A stretch of 64,000 bases of DNA from Apodospora peruviana (lineage: Eukaryota; Ascomycota; Sordariomycetes; Sordariales; Lasiosphaeriaceae). Numbering within the stretch: position 1 is the stretch's first letter; each line of letters opens with the position of its first letter. The notes below the pieces were generated by a model. It searched no databases, was not told the origin of the DNA, and worked only from the letters and a program-made list of their open reading frames with translations. The stretch spans positions 92,001 to 156,000 of the forward strand of contig JAUEDM010000003.1 of assembly GCA_033439685.1 (NCBI GenBank). The letters are read 5' to 3'. Both the position numbers and the translations under genes were made by a program. This document shows, piece after piece, positions 1-10,840 of the stretch.

Positions 1-1
1 A

Positions 2-2941
2 GAAGCGCCCCGGCCACTGAAGCCGCAGAGCCAAAGCCAACCGCCGCAAAAACCACCGAGCGGCGGTAGCCATGACGAGACCGTTGACCGGCCCGTGCCA
101 AACCGGGAGACATCGATCAAGATACCTCTGCTCAAGACGACCAGCGAGGTCAAGGGGGGCTATGGTTTGCCAAAGGCGCCACTCACAAGCACTCCCACCT
201 CCAACGCTGTGAAGCCACACAAGACCGACGCCCACGAGACTGTCAAGGTTCGCCCTCCCGCGCCTACCGTTCCTGTGATAGAAATCCCTGACAGAGTCCC
301 GAATACTGCCAACAAGGGACATGAGGCGCCGATCCACCTCTCCCCGCCAAAGCAAGACACCGTTTCCGCATCTGATATTGCGATCCATTGGAAAAAGCCA
401 AAGGAATGGTTTCCAGTGGCCACCGAGTCACTCATCGCGCTCCCCACTGGCTTGCCGAAGCCCATGCCCAAAGTTCAGTTCCAGTTCAAGGAGGAATCTG
501 CGGCCGCCAAGGAAAAACGAGAGATGCGTCTGGCAAAGGTCAAGGCCGAAGGTTTTCGTGCGTGGTCTGGCTACAAGCAGTTTGCATGGACCCATGATGA
601 GCTTACACCCGTCACCAAGAAAGCAAAGGATCCCTTCTGCGGCTGGGCTGCTACCCTTGTCGACGCCTTGGACACACTCTGGATTATGGGCCTCAAAGAC
701 GAGTTTGACGAAGCTGTTGTGGCTGTCAAGGCCATTGACTTCACCACTACCCCTTTCCGCAACGATATCCCCGTCTTTGAGACCATCATCCGTTACTTAG
801 GAGGTCTTGTTGGGGCCTACGACGTGACTGGCGGACACTCGGGTAAATACCGAGTCTTGCTCGACAAGGCGCTTGAGTTGGCCGAGATTTTGATGGGCAT
901 TTTTGATACGCCCAACCGCATGCCTATCTTATATTATAATTGGCAGCCTTCTTACAACGAAGGCCCGAAGCGCGCGTCGACTGTTAGCGTGGCCGAACTT
1001 GGTTCTATGGGAATGGAGTTTACGCGCTTGGCCCAGCTGACTGGCGATAACAAGTACTATGACGCCATTGCACGCATCACGGATGCCCTTGAGGAGCTAC
1101 AGAACCGCGAAAACGGGACAGCCCTGCCCGGTATATTCCCCGTGAACCTCGACGCTTCTGGCTGCAACAGAACTGCCGCCGCCCGCGCCGAGCAACGTGC
1201 AAAAAGCGAAGCTGCGCAGAAGCAAATCGAAGACGCCGCCAGCCTCTCAGATGCTCCGCAAGGATATTCTCCAGACGCCCATGGCCATGGCAGCAAGCCA
1301 GACCGGGGTACCGCCAAGGATGACTCGAAAGATCTTGAATTCCAGGTTAGTCCAGGCACTCGCGCCGGCCAGCCAGCCTTTGGGGCATTCCACGAAATTG
1401 AGAAGCGCGGAGTCGATGATGCGCTTGAAGAAAGGGACACCGGTTCCACAGCAGCCACCGAGGTGCAAGAACGAGACGTGGCAGCCAAGGATTCACCAGC
1501 CCCTGTCTCCGCAAAGGGGTTACCTGTTGACTGGGAATGTGTTCCTCAGGGACTCACATCAGGAGGCTACGGTTCGGACTCGTACAGCATGGGAGGCAGC
1601 CAAGATTCGGCTTATGAGTATTTCCCAAAGCAGTTCGCCCTCCTTGGTGGCCTCGAGCCCAAATACCGCGCAATGCACGAGAAAACGGTCGCTGCGGTCA
1701 AGAAATATCTTCTTTTCCGCCCGATGGCCGAGGGTAATCCAGACATTCTCTTTTCTGCTAAGGCGGTCAGTCCAGATGGCACGGACGAGAACCTGCGTTA
1801 CGAGTACGAAGTTACACACTTGACCTGCTTTTTAGGCGGCATGTTTGGACTTGGCGGCAAGCTTTTCGACAGTCCTGAGGATGTTGAAATTGGCAAGCGG
1901 CTTGCTGATGGCTGTGCATGGGCATACGAGGTCATGCCTACGGGTATCATGCCCGAGTTCGCACAAATTCTGCCCTGCGAAAAGGCGGACGATTGCCATT
2001 GGAACAAGACCATGTGGTATGAACATCTCGATCCTGAGGTAAGCTGGAGGAACACGCAGATGGAGGAATATTACGCTAGGAAAGCCGAATGGAAGGTGGA
2101 GATGGCGAGGTTGAAGACGGAGAAGGCGCGCAGACAAGAGGTTGAGAATGCAGCCAAACGCGAGGCAGCGGATAAGGCGGCCAAGAAGGCGGAAGATGAG
2201 GCGGAGGATCGGAGACTTCGCCCAGCGAATGACACTCTTCCAGCAGGAACGGGGGCAGAGAAACCAAGGATTGACCCCAACATCCCACACGATGCAGGCA
2301 AGGATCTTCGCGACAAGGAAAGCCACCATAACCTTAAGCGGGATGCCTACGAAGGCGAGAGGTCTGAGGACCAGACGGATGGAAAGAAGATCGAGGAGAA
2401 GGTCAAGAAACTCGAGAGTGAGCTTGACCTCAACTCTGACTCGGGCTACCAGAACAGCCAGCAGCAGAGCTGGGATGAGAACTATCAGAAGCCAATGAGC
2501 GAGATCTACTTCCCGGCCGAACCCATCAAGCCTCTCACGCACGAGGAGTACGTCGCTCAGCAGTTAAAGACGGAGCGCCTGCCGCCGGGCTTCTCGACAC
2601 TGGGCGACCGGCGGTACATTCTCAGGCCCGAAGCAATCGAGTCCGTATGGTACATGTACCGCATCACGGGCGATCCGATCTGGCAGGAGAAGGGCTGGCG
2701 CATGTTTCAGGCCGTCATCAAGGCCACGCAGACCGAGGTCGGCCATAGCGCCATCGACGACGTCACGTCGACTACGCAGCCCTTGCCGGCGGACAGCATG
2801 GAGAGCTTCTGGTTGGCTGAGACACTTAAATACTTCTACTTGCTCTTTACCGAGCCGGATGTTCTTTCGCTGGATGAGTGGGTGTTTAATACCGAAGCGC
2901 ATCCGTTTAGACGGCCTACTGCTGCGGGTAGGAAGAGGTAG
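2..2941 (+). CDS. GH47 alpha-1,2-mannosidase, 5' partial
   Basis: Class I (GH47) processing alpha-1,2-mannosidase, expected to trim mannose from N-glycans in the ER/Golgi lumen using Ca2+. The frame is open to the window edge, so the true start and any N-terminal membrane anchor lie upstream; the first ATG is not the start. Family signatures occur in order: WSGYKQFAW with [18 protein letters not shown] (about 565-690), [11 protein letters not shown] (776-808), [18 protein letters not shown] (987-1049), [12 protein letters not shown] (1616-1650), [14 protein letters not shown] (1817-1857), [18 protein letters not shown] (2623-2673), [18 protein letters not shown] (2798-2848), and the C-terminal TEAHPFRR that supplies the Ca2+-binding Thr. 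It has no introns over 2.9 kb. Two long hydrophilic, charged, low-complexity insertions (about 1170-1500 and 2080-2530) interrupt the catalytic domain, making it far larger than yeast Mns1. Convergent with CTP synthase. Confidence 0.9.
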   Translation, partial: EAPRPLKPQSQSQPPQKPPSGGSHDETVDRPVPNRETSIKIPLLKTTSEVKGGYGLPKAPLTSTPTSNAVKPHKTDAHETVKVRPPAPTVPVIEIPDRVPNTANKGHEAPIHLSPPKQDTVSASDIAIHWKKPKEWFPVATESLIALPTGLPKPMPKVQFQFKEESAAAKEKREMRLAKVKAEGFRAWSGYKQFAWTHDELTPVTKKAKDPFCGWAATLVDALDTLWIMGLKDEFDEAVVAVKAIDFTTTPFRNDIPVFETIIRYLGGLVGAYDVTGGHSGKYRVLLDKALELAEILMGIFDTPNRMPILYYNWQPSYNEGPKRASTVSVAELGSMGMEFTRLAQLTGDNKYYDAIARITDALEELQNRENGTALPGIFPVNLDASGCNRTAAARAEQRAKSEAAQKQIEDAASLSDAPQGYSPDAHGHGSKPDRGTAKDDSKDLEFQVSPGTRAGQPAFGAFHEIEKRGVDDALEERDTGSTAATEVQERDVAAKDSPAPVSAKGLPVDWECVPQGLTSGGYGSDSYSMGGSQDSAYEYFPKQFALLGGLEPKYRAMHEKTVAAVKKYLLFRPMAEGNPDILFSAKAVSPDGTDENLRYEYEVTHLTCFLGGMFGLGGKLFDSPEDVEIGKRLADGCAWAYEVMPTGIMPEFAQILPCEKADDCHWNKTMWYEHLDPEVSWRNTQMEEYYARKAEWKVEMARLKTEKARRQEVENAAKREAADKAAKKAEDEAEDRRLRPANDTLPAGTGAEKPRIDPNIPHDAGKDLRDKESHHNLKRDAYEGERSEDQTDGKKIEEKVKKLESELDLNSDSGYQNSQQQSWDENYQKPMSEIYFPAEPIKPLTHEEYVAQQLKTERLPPGFSTLGDRRYILRPEAIESVWYMYRITGDPIWQEKGWRMFQAVIKATQTEVGHSAIDDVTSTTQPLPADSMESFWLAETLKYFYLLFTEPDVLSLDEWVFNTEAHPFRRPTAAGRKR

Positions 2942-3885
2942 TACGACACGTACATGGGTTTTTATTTCGCGAAGCATTGCACCGAGCTGGTTTATGCTAC
3001 GAGAGAATATGAATACTAGTAGCTCACCCGAGGTGCCTGGGTAAGAGGAGGAGGGCTTTTTTTGTCTATATATCATTGGAAACAGAGGGCTCTCACAGCA
3101 GTTTCGTTGAAGAGTGGGTGAACAAACGGCCTTATATTTGATTTTGTTCTCTGTGCTTTTCTCCTTTTTCTTTTTTCTTTTGCCCCATTGCATGGGGATC
3201 ATGAGCAGGCTTTGTGCAGTTCTTGTACGCTCGCACTTGGCTCTGGCACACATTGACAGCAAGCAGACAGGGGCGTTTCTGGCGTTTTGAATGGGATTTA
3301 CCTTTATACCCATTACTTGCCTCGTTAACCCGAAGTGATTTTTGCTTTGGGCTTCCGCCAAGGAATTTAGAGTGCAGCATAACCAACTTGAGAGCTGGCA
3401 TATACTGCTCCAACTTTAGTCAGCTATTTTGTTGTAACAGGACACTGTAATGCGGCCTGGTTGTGACGAAGTCGATAAAACATGATCCTTCATTTGTGCC
3501 ACTCACTGGGTTCAGATCTGGTTGTCAATATGAACACATCTGGGGCTCAGTTCCTGCCCGATCGTTGTGAATAATTTAGCCTCGTAGAAGAGATGTGGCA
3601 TGTTTTCTTGGGTGCTCACGGCACCATTGGAGGTGAACAAAACCTGAAGGAAACAGGTATATAGATCTATCGACAGTCCCTTTCACTTCCCATAGATATC
3701 CCCCACTGCGAGTCTAATATATAGCTAACCTAGATGGAGATTGTGCACGAAAAACTGCTAAACTTCAGATCTGGAAATATATATGGTTGTATTCTGCCCA
3801 ACCCAAATGCCTGCTTGCCTGCCTCCGTCCCAGTCTCCGTGCCTGCCTTCCTCTTCAAACTGAGTGCCTAGTAAAAGCAAAGTTT
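2942..3885. other. Intergenic, convergent 3' ends
   Basis: About 940 bp between the mannosidase stop and the CTP synthase stop. Pyrimidine- and AT-rich 3'-UTR-like sequence, with several short TATATA stretches at 3657-3785. No gene-like ORF is supported. Confidence 0.5.
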
Positions 3886-6457
3886 CTATAACTCCTTGGC
3901 TACCTTCTCTGTGATCTCATCCAAGCAACCCGCAGCGGCGGCGAAAAACCCAAGCACCGTCTACATAAAGTGTGGTCAGTCACTGAAAAGAGCACAACAT
4001 GAAAAGAGTTGAGGACAAACCTTTGAGGGATGTAACACGCGCGAGAGGTACTCGGGGTGATACTGCGACGCCACAAACCACGGGTGGTCCTGTATCTCGA
4101 TGATCTCCATCCGTTCGCCCTTGACGTCCTTTCCGACAAACGTGAGCCCGGCCTTGTCGAGCTGTTCGACCATGACCGGATTGACCTCGTAGCGATGCCT
4201 ATGGCGCTCCTCGATCTGCGGTGCCGACCCGTACATGGCGCGTAGTTTCGACCACTCGCTGCCGGGCTGGAAGATGCACGGGTGCCTTCCTAGACGCATC
4301 GTGCCGCCGAGCTTGGTCTTGTCGACCTGATAATATCAGTTAGTAGCTGCTGCCAAAGCGAGGATAAAGGGGGGTCATGACATACATCAGGCATGTAAAC
4401 GATGGCGTGGTTCTTGGCGTTGGGGTGCAGCTCTTCACTTCCCGCTTCCTCGATCTTGGCGACGTTGCGAGCATACTCGATAACGGCGAGCTGCATGCCC
4501 AGGCAGATACCCAAGAAGGGAGTCTTCTTTTCGCGCGCCCATGTGATCGCTTTGATCATGCCTTCTGTGCCGCGGACGCCGAAGCCACCGGGGACACAAA
4601 CTAAACAAACACAACAAGTCTGCTCAGCTAAACCCGCCCATTATCACAGATAGTCGACTGGATGATTCAACTTACCACCATCAGCCGTGCAAAGGTTGTG
4701 CCACGCCTTGTGGAAATCGGCCGGCGAGCTGTCCTTCGTCTCGTCCTCGAGGTGCGAGGAGTCCACCCAGATCATCTTGAGCTTCTTGCGGCAGTACATG
4801 GCCGCGTGCTCAAACGACTTGCTGAGGCTGATGTACGCGTCGTGATGCGAGGTGTACTTGCCTACCAGCGCGATCGACACGGTGTCGTGGACGTGATCCT
4901 GGTTGTGCGCCAGGCTGACCCAGTCCCTCCACATCTGGTTGTCCTGCTCAATGCGCGCCGCCGGTCGCTCAATCTTGCCCAGATCGAGCAGCTCTGTGAG
5001 CGTGTTCAGCATTTTCTGCTTCTCGAGAAGGAGTGGTACGTGGTATGTCGTGGACACGTTGTGCACCGCGATAACCTGCTTCCGCTCGAGCTGGCACATG
5101 TTCGCGATTTTGTCGATAGTGGCCTCCTCCAGGGGCTGCTCACAACGGCACGCAATCAGGTCCGGGTTCAGACCGGCACTGCGTACATCGCTAACGGCCC
5201 GTTGGGTCGGCTTTGTCTTTTGCTCACCACCGGGTCCCGGCGGTACGACGGGCACATATGTGACGTGGATCTGGAGGAAGCCGGATTTGCCAGCCCTCCT
5301 TTGAAGCTGGCTTACGGCGTGAATGAATGGAGCACTCTCAATATCCCCCACCGTGCCACCTATATCTGTGTCAGCTGCTGCTGGTGCACTTGCCCTCGTG
5401 CCAAACACTTACCTAGCTCGATGATGCACACATCGGGCTCGGCCCCAGACTCGTCAACAGGGATCCTGGCAACACGCTCGATCCAATCTTGGATCGCATT
5501 CGTGATATGAGGTACGCTATGGTCCATGAATCAGCATTGGTAACCCACACCAGACTCCTTTGGCTTTGACTTACACCTGAACGGTCTTGCCAAGATAGTT
5601 GCCGACACGCTCCCTCTCGATAACGTGCTGGTAGATCTTGCCGGTCGTGATGTTGTGGTCGCGCGTAAGAGTGGTAAGAAGATACCTCTCGTAGTTGCCG
5701 AGATCTAAGTCCATCTCCCCCTACGAAGGCTGTCAGAGTTTGTTGTTCTCTCAGGTGGTCTTCAACGAGAATTGCATACCCCATCTGTCACCGGAATTAG
5801 CTACTGTCTTGTTTCACGGACAGTCCGATCTTAAAGCACGTACCGTCTGTTACGTATACCTCACCGTGTCTAGAAGGTTAGGGCGAAAGATATCAGCATA
5901 TGAGGGTGACTACTAGCCAAGACAGGTGTATACGAACTCGGTGGGTGACATTGTGCCGGCCTAGAACACTTCTGGTTAGTTACAATGTTATCCTTTCTCA
6001 AGCATTCAATATATTTGCCAATGATAAATTCCATATGTTCATGGAGAGAGAGAGAGAGAGAGAGAGGGAGAAAGAGAATGCTGCAACAACCTACATCGAT
6101 ATTAATGTATGGGTCAATTTTCTGATCATTCAAATATGACTAGTCAGCTATTTTGCCCCAGATCGGACAGAGACGACAATTCCTCTTGTCTAAGCATATT
6201 CCAATGAAAACACCAGGACCACGAGCAAGACGCACTATGCTTGTGACGGTGAGACCAATGGTCTTGAGCAGTAACCCAGTGCTAGAAGCAATGATGCCCT
6301 TGCCCACACCGGATATGACACCTAGTTTTGGGGTGGGCGCATTTTAGTCAGCCTCTAAATATTTCTCTTAGCACTTCCCCCCAAGACAAATTGCAAATAT
6401 TTGTCCAGGAGAAGAGGTTTGGCAAAACTAACCTCCCGAAACCAAAACGTATTTCAT
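3886..6457 (-). CDS. CTP synthase, 12 exons with microexons
   Basis: CTP synthase (UTP + ATP + glutamine to CTP), last step of de novo pyrimidine nucleotide synthesis, cytosolic. Reconstructed exons, 5' to 3' on the minus strand: 6457-6433, 6321-6236, 6121-6095 (27 nt), 5960-5938 (23 nt), 5869-5844 (26 nt), 5784-5780 (5 nt), 5720-5575, 5516-5413, 5359-4676, 4600-4386, 4326-4021, 3960-3886. The sum is 1722 nt, an uninterrupted frame of 573 aa, matching the usual fungal length. It begins MKYVLVSGG and continues [56 protein letters not shown] (synthetase domain). The class I glutamine amidotransferase domain follows, with nucleophile Cys in [18 protein letters not shown] and His/Glu in SQYHPEYL. 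All junctions have GT/AG; the donors are GTTAGT, GTGCGT, GTAGGT, GTTCGT, GTACGT, GTATGC, GTAAGT, GTAAGT, GTAAGT, GTATGT and GTTTGT. The 134 nt intron 3 carries a GA repeat. Confidence 0.93.
6042..6067 (+). repeat. GA microsatellite in CTP synthase intron
   Basis: An uninterrupted GA dinucleotide run on the plus strand (CT on the coding strand), inside intron 3 of CTP synthase. On the coding strand it is a pyrimidine tract more than 25 nt downstream of the 27 nt exon. Likely length-variable. Confidence 0.85.
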
Positions 6458-7230
6458 CTTGGCGGTCGCCGCAAGTAATGAATATGGAGGTTTATGGTGA
6501 TGAGACAAAGGAGCGAATGAAATCAATGAATGAATGAATTTGCACGTAGAGACGAGCTTTCACGACTTGCAGACAATGGAGCCGAACAGAAAAAAATCAA
6601 GACGCGACACTCTCAAACGCGTTCTCTAATGGGCCCCACGTGGGTTGGTGGGGTCAGTCATGTGCCGCCCCTACCCTTACCCCCAGTGGCACTCAAGTAT
6701 CGCCGCGTACCAGTACCACACAGGTACCAGATACCTTCCCTTGGTACCTTATTAGGTAGATGACTCCAATTTGAAAGATATAACAGACCTTTCAAGTCTT
6801 TGTTTGTTGACAAAGAGACCGATTTACTTCTTTCTTGGCCTTTTTGCTACATGCGTAAATAGGTATCATCAACCTAAGGTACTCCCGGGGGACCATCTTG
6901 GAGTACGCAAACTAAAAACCGGTAATATAGTACAGAGCAGCATCACAGGGGCAATCAGTCTTTGTCTGCCAAAATAAAAGAAATCAAATAAAGGATAATA
7001 CCCGCTTACACCTGCCTCCAGGCACCTCTCGTCAGGGAGAGTCAACCATTAGATCAAGAGTTTGGAAGTCGCTCTCGGTTGCGTTTATGCGTGGGACGGC
7101 GGCAGCGGTCTGTTAACCTAATAATCCCTTCCCCAAGATGACACTCATCTTTCCTCCGCTTGTACAAAGTTTACATGGATTTGGAGAACAAAGGAAATAA
7201 AAAAGCACCATGTGCGTGGTAGTGATATGA
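6458..7230. promoter_or_regulatory. Presumed CTP synthase promoter
   Basis: About 770 bp between the CTP synthase start and the RPN3 stop. It holds a CACGTG E-box-like hexamer near 6638, a C-rich patch at 6661-6700, and a cluster of TACC/GGTACC motifs at 6707-6760. The promoter role is inferred from position only. Confidence 0.4.
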
Positions 7231-9116
7231 TTACATGCCCTCAAAATCGCCACCCAGGTCGTCCTCGTCCAGATCTCCTTCCTGAATCTCCTTCGCCATC
7301 TCCCTCTCGCGCTCGCGCGCCTCTTGAGCATTCTTGAGCTCCAGCCGATGCTGGTTCATGGGAAAACGCATAGCCTACACACAGCTTTGTCAATAGCAGT
7401 TCCAAGAGAGACTTCATCACCAAGAACAGATTAGGAGCAACATACCTTGACGCTCTCATCATGCAATGCCAGGCACGCACGGATACGGTCGTGGAAGGCT
7501 TCTCCAGGCTCACGCGTAGCATACACATCTCCAATCTCCTTGCTCTTCATGAACCCACGCTCACGGTCGAGAGTGGCCTCGATGACGCCATCACGGATTG
7601 CCTTGGCCACAATATACTCGGCGCTCTCCTCGGAGCCCAAATGCAGGCGGATGCAGATGTCGCGGAGTGAAATGCGGCTATAGCTCAAGCTCATCATGCG
7701 GATGCCCGTCTTGATGACGTTTTGCCGCAGGCGCAAAATGAGGCTGTAGGTGCCATCGCGTCGGAAGGTATCGGCGTGATCAATGATTGTCGTCTCAAAA
7801 TCCTCCAGGTTACCTACACGGACGGCCTGAACGAGGAGGAAATACGGGTGGAGAGCTGCTTCCATGTTTGGCTGCCGGAAAGTTGCGCGATCTGGAATGT
7901 CACCCATGAGAAGCTCCACGACAAGCAGCAGCTTGGTAGCGGTCTGGCTAAATCCGAGAGCGCAGGCGCTCGAGGGGGCTTTCCGTGTGGCAGCGGTCAG
8001 GTGCTCGTGGGCCTCGGTATATCGTAGCTGGATGGCGCGGGTGCGGCCGAGGTAGTACAAGAAGCGGGCGACTTGGTTGTTGGCAGCATTCTCGGGGAAC
8101 TGGGTGTGTGATACCAATAGATCGGCTTGCGCGATGTGGGATGTGAGCAGGTAACTTCGCAGAAGGAGAACAATAACGGATGATTGCGTGTCGATATCCT
8201 TTCGTAGAACGGCAGTCCGGAGTGCAGAGAGAAGAGTAGGGCGAATGGACACAATGGGCGATTGCGGAGATGGCGGGAGGGGGGCGATCTGCTCCGAGAA
8301 TAGCGAGTAGTAAAAATACACCTTGGCCGAGAGGCTGTCTAACGTGCGGCGGTTGAGCGACTGTACACGCTCGGACAAGTAACGTGAGAATTCGAAGCCC
8401 AGTTGGAACTGCTTGGTATCAAGGAGAAAGACCTGTGTGAGAATGCCGAGGAAGATGTCGATTTCAGGAATGACCTCTTTGCTCTCCTTCTTGACACCAT
8501 TCTTCGCAGACGACTTGGGCTCGCTATCAATCTCCATCTCCGGTCCGGGCTGACGTCCTACAGGCACGTCGGGCCGGCCGACAGCCAGCAATAGCTGTTT
8601 TGCGACATGGCTGCTGGGTGAAGATGAAGGGATAGTCTCGCCAATGACTTGGGTGAGGATGTCAGGTGTCAGGCGCTTCCGGATGGATGAAATGGACCGG
8701 AGGGCTCGGAGGGAGAATCTGGCATCAAACAGGGCTACGGCACGGTCGAGTAGTGCAAAATTGCTCTTGATATCTGCGTTGATGAGTACATGTCAGTTTA
8801 TGCGAGTTCACATGTTGGCGAGATGAGAGTTTGGCCTACCGTTGATGGTTTGAACGACGGGATCCACCTTAACCTCACCATCCTCAGCCTTACTCGAGTC
8901 ATCCATGGCCACATCACCGTCGGCGTCGTTTGGAGGCGGTGCAGACGACTGTTTGGATGCTTTTGATGGAGGGACCACTACAGTCATCTCATCGTCGCCC
9001 TCTTTGACAGACTTCTTGCCCTTGGGCTTCAAGTCCTTATCCGTCATCTCGATGTCTTTGCCGCCCCGGTAACCACCGTTCTCAACGGGCTCCTTATCAG
9101 GCGTCTTGCCGGGCAT
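7231..9116 (-). CDS. RPN3: 26S proteasome regulatory subunit Rpn3
   Basis: Lid subunit of the 19S regulatory particle (PSMD3 in animals), structural in ubiquitin-dependent proteolysis. Exons: 9116-8840, 8773-7446, 7374-7231 (1749 nt, 582 aa). Donors are GTAGGC and GTATGT. The first exon encodes a charged, low-complexity N-terminus (MPGKTPDKEPVENGG...) ending at VQTING. The middle holds TPR-like helices (for example IFLGILTQVFLLDTKQFQLG and ARFLYYLGRTRAIQLRYTEA). The PCI winged-helix follows (SYSRISLRDICIRLHLGSEE, EYIVAKAIRDGVIEATLD). The last exon ends with an acidic tail GDLDEDDLGGDFEGM, as is usual for Rpn3. The start is the first ATG upstream of the conserved body, in a 9.1 kb promoter-side context. 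Length and domain order are as expected. Confidence 0.93.
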
Positions 9117-10840
9117 GTCGGCGATTGTGGCTACGTGCGGTTGATGCAGGCCGTGGCAGACGGCTGATGAAGGGTGAGGGGCGCGCGATGATGACGCTGG
9201 CCTGAGAGTGTTGCTCGGGTGATGTCGCGAAGCGCGCTTGACTGTTGGCCGGATCTGACACGCTTGCCGTAGGCGACCGGCGTCTTTCGGGCGATGCAGC
9301 TGCACAAGCTGTCGGAAATCGATGGAGCGCGGAGGAGGTCGAAAAAATGCAATCAGAAGGCTTTCTGTCGCCGAGATTAACTTGGATGGAGTTTTGCAAA
9401 GTCGGTACGGTGGGTTTGGGAAAATGATGCAAGAAGGCGAGGTTTGAGAGAGAGCTTACAGATTGACGGAGATTGATGAGAGAGAACAGACGCCAAACGG
9501 GACACACAGGCCACGGGCCACCTGCACACGAGCCCCGAAGTCAGCAGCGCAGTGCAAGTCCCGTGTTGGTGACTCCACCGGTACCTGGAGCTGCCGTTGA
9601 ATCTACTGCGTCAAAGAGGTACCCAGCTGGGCCCACCTCTCACAAAGTACCTAAATTGATCTGGCCGGCCCGCGCCAAAATCGCCCTGGTTGGCTGCTAG
9701 CTGCACCGAGCGCAGAAGCTCCCTCCCTGGCTTTGCCAAGTTGGCTCCGCAGGGGCTTTCGTCAGGCTCTTTTCTTGTGACGTTGTCGATTTGCTGCCTG
9801 TTGCGCAGCGGCGACTGTTGGGTTGATGTATGGATGCGATGGCCCGATCTGGTTCTCACTCATATTCCAGGTTCTTTGCTCCGGCAGCAGCAGCCCGACG
9901 TCCACTCCTCAGGGGTTTCGGTTGCTTATTAAGGTTTTCTGGTCTTCTTCCATTTGGTATTTTATCATCAATATGGACGGATTACGGATACCCGGTATCA
10001 GTTCGTCGAGCGCAGTCGATGCTTTTACCCTGCACGAAATAATGACTTTCTGCACACTTCCAATCTCTTCAATTTGTAGTCCCCAATCATTTCATCTATC
10101 TTCCGGTGCGACAAACCTACCTATCTAGCAAAGGTTGGGCAGTTTCTTTCACGACAGAGCGGCAGTGCAGTGCATGACCACCTGGCACCCTCCAACCGGA
10201 GCGATCGCGTGGACTCGACTGTCAACTCAACGGATTACTAGCAGGCTGGAGGTCGACAGTCAGCGTCACAAACGGGCACATCCAGAATGCGACGACATAA
10301 AACTGTCGTTTGTGCTAGATAGTCCAAACCGTACTGTTTGCATTCACTTTCGGTGGTACAATCCAAAGAAGGCAAGAGAATTGACTAGATTATCACTACC
10401 TGTCCGCTGAGACACTGAGGTCAAGAGAGAAAGGCATTACACGTGGGTTTCTAGGTAGGATGGAGAGTTGCACCACAGGAATGGGTTACAGTCCACAAGA
10501 AAAACATCATGATTCACCGAGTATGCGCGCGCAAAAACTGCGTTCCCGTGAATGTCAAACATGCCAACGCCATAACAATTGTTATCCCCAAAGCAGTCGT
10601 ATTCGTTCCCCCCCCCCCCCCCCCCCTCCCCAACCAAGGGCCAAAACGCCGCTCCCGGATCGTAAACGGATGTGCAGAAAAAGAAGAGGCATTATGACAT
10701 CTCCCGCAGCCTGTACTCGAGGAATGACAGTTCCACATGTCCCCATAAGCTCTTCCCTCATGAAACATAGAAGCAAACCTTAGACCATTCCCATTTTAAC
10801 GCTGGTGCCATCATAGTATCATACCGAACCAAGCAACTCC
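9117..10840. other. Intergenic, RPN3 upstream / TAF12 downstream
   Basis: About 1.7 kb. The part next to 9116 is presumably the RPN3 promoter. TACC-type motifs occur near 9580-9655. The stretch 10440-10840 is presumably the TAF12 3' flank and contains a 17 nt C homopolymer. The small ORFs here have no recognisable similarity and I do not support them as genes. Confidence 0.4.
10610..10631 (+). repeat. Poly-C tract
   Basis: A C homopolymer of about 17 nt followed by TCCCC, in the 3' flank of TAF12. On the minus strand it is a G-run that could adopt a G-quadruplex-like fold. It is also a likely site of sequencing-length error. Confidence 0.8.

Noticed and set aside
4662..5510. 282-codon plus-strand ORF
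   Set aside because: Antisense to CTP synthase exons 8 and 9; shadow of the conserved gene.
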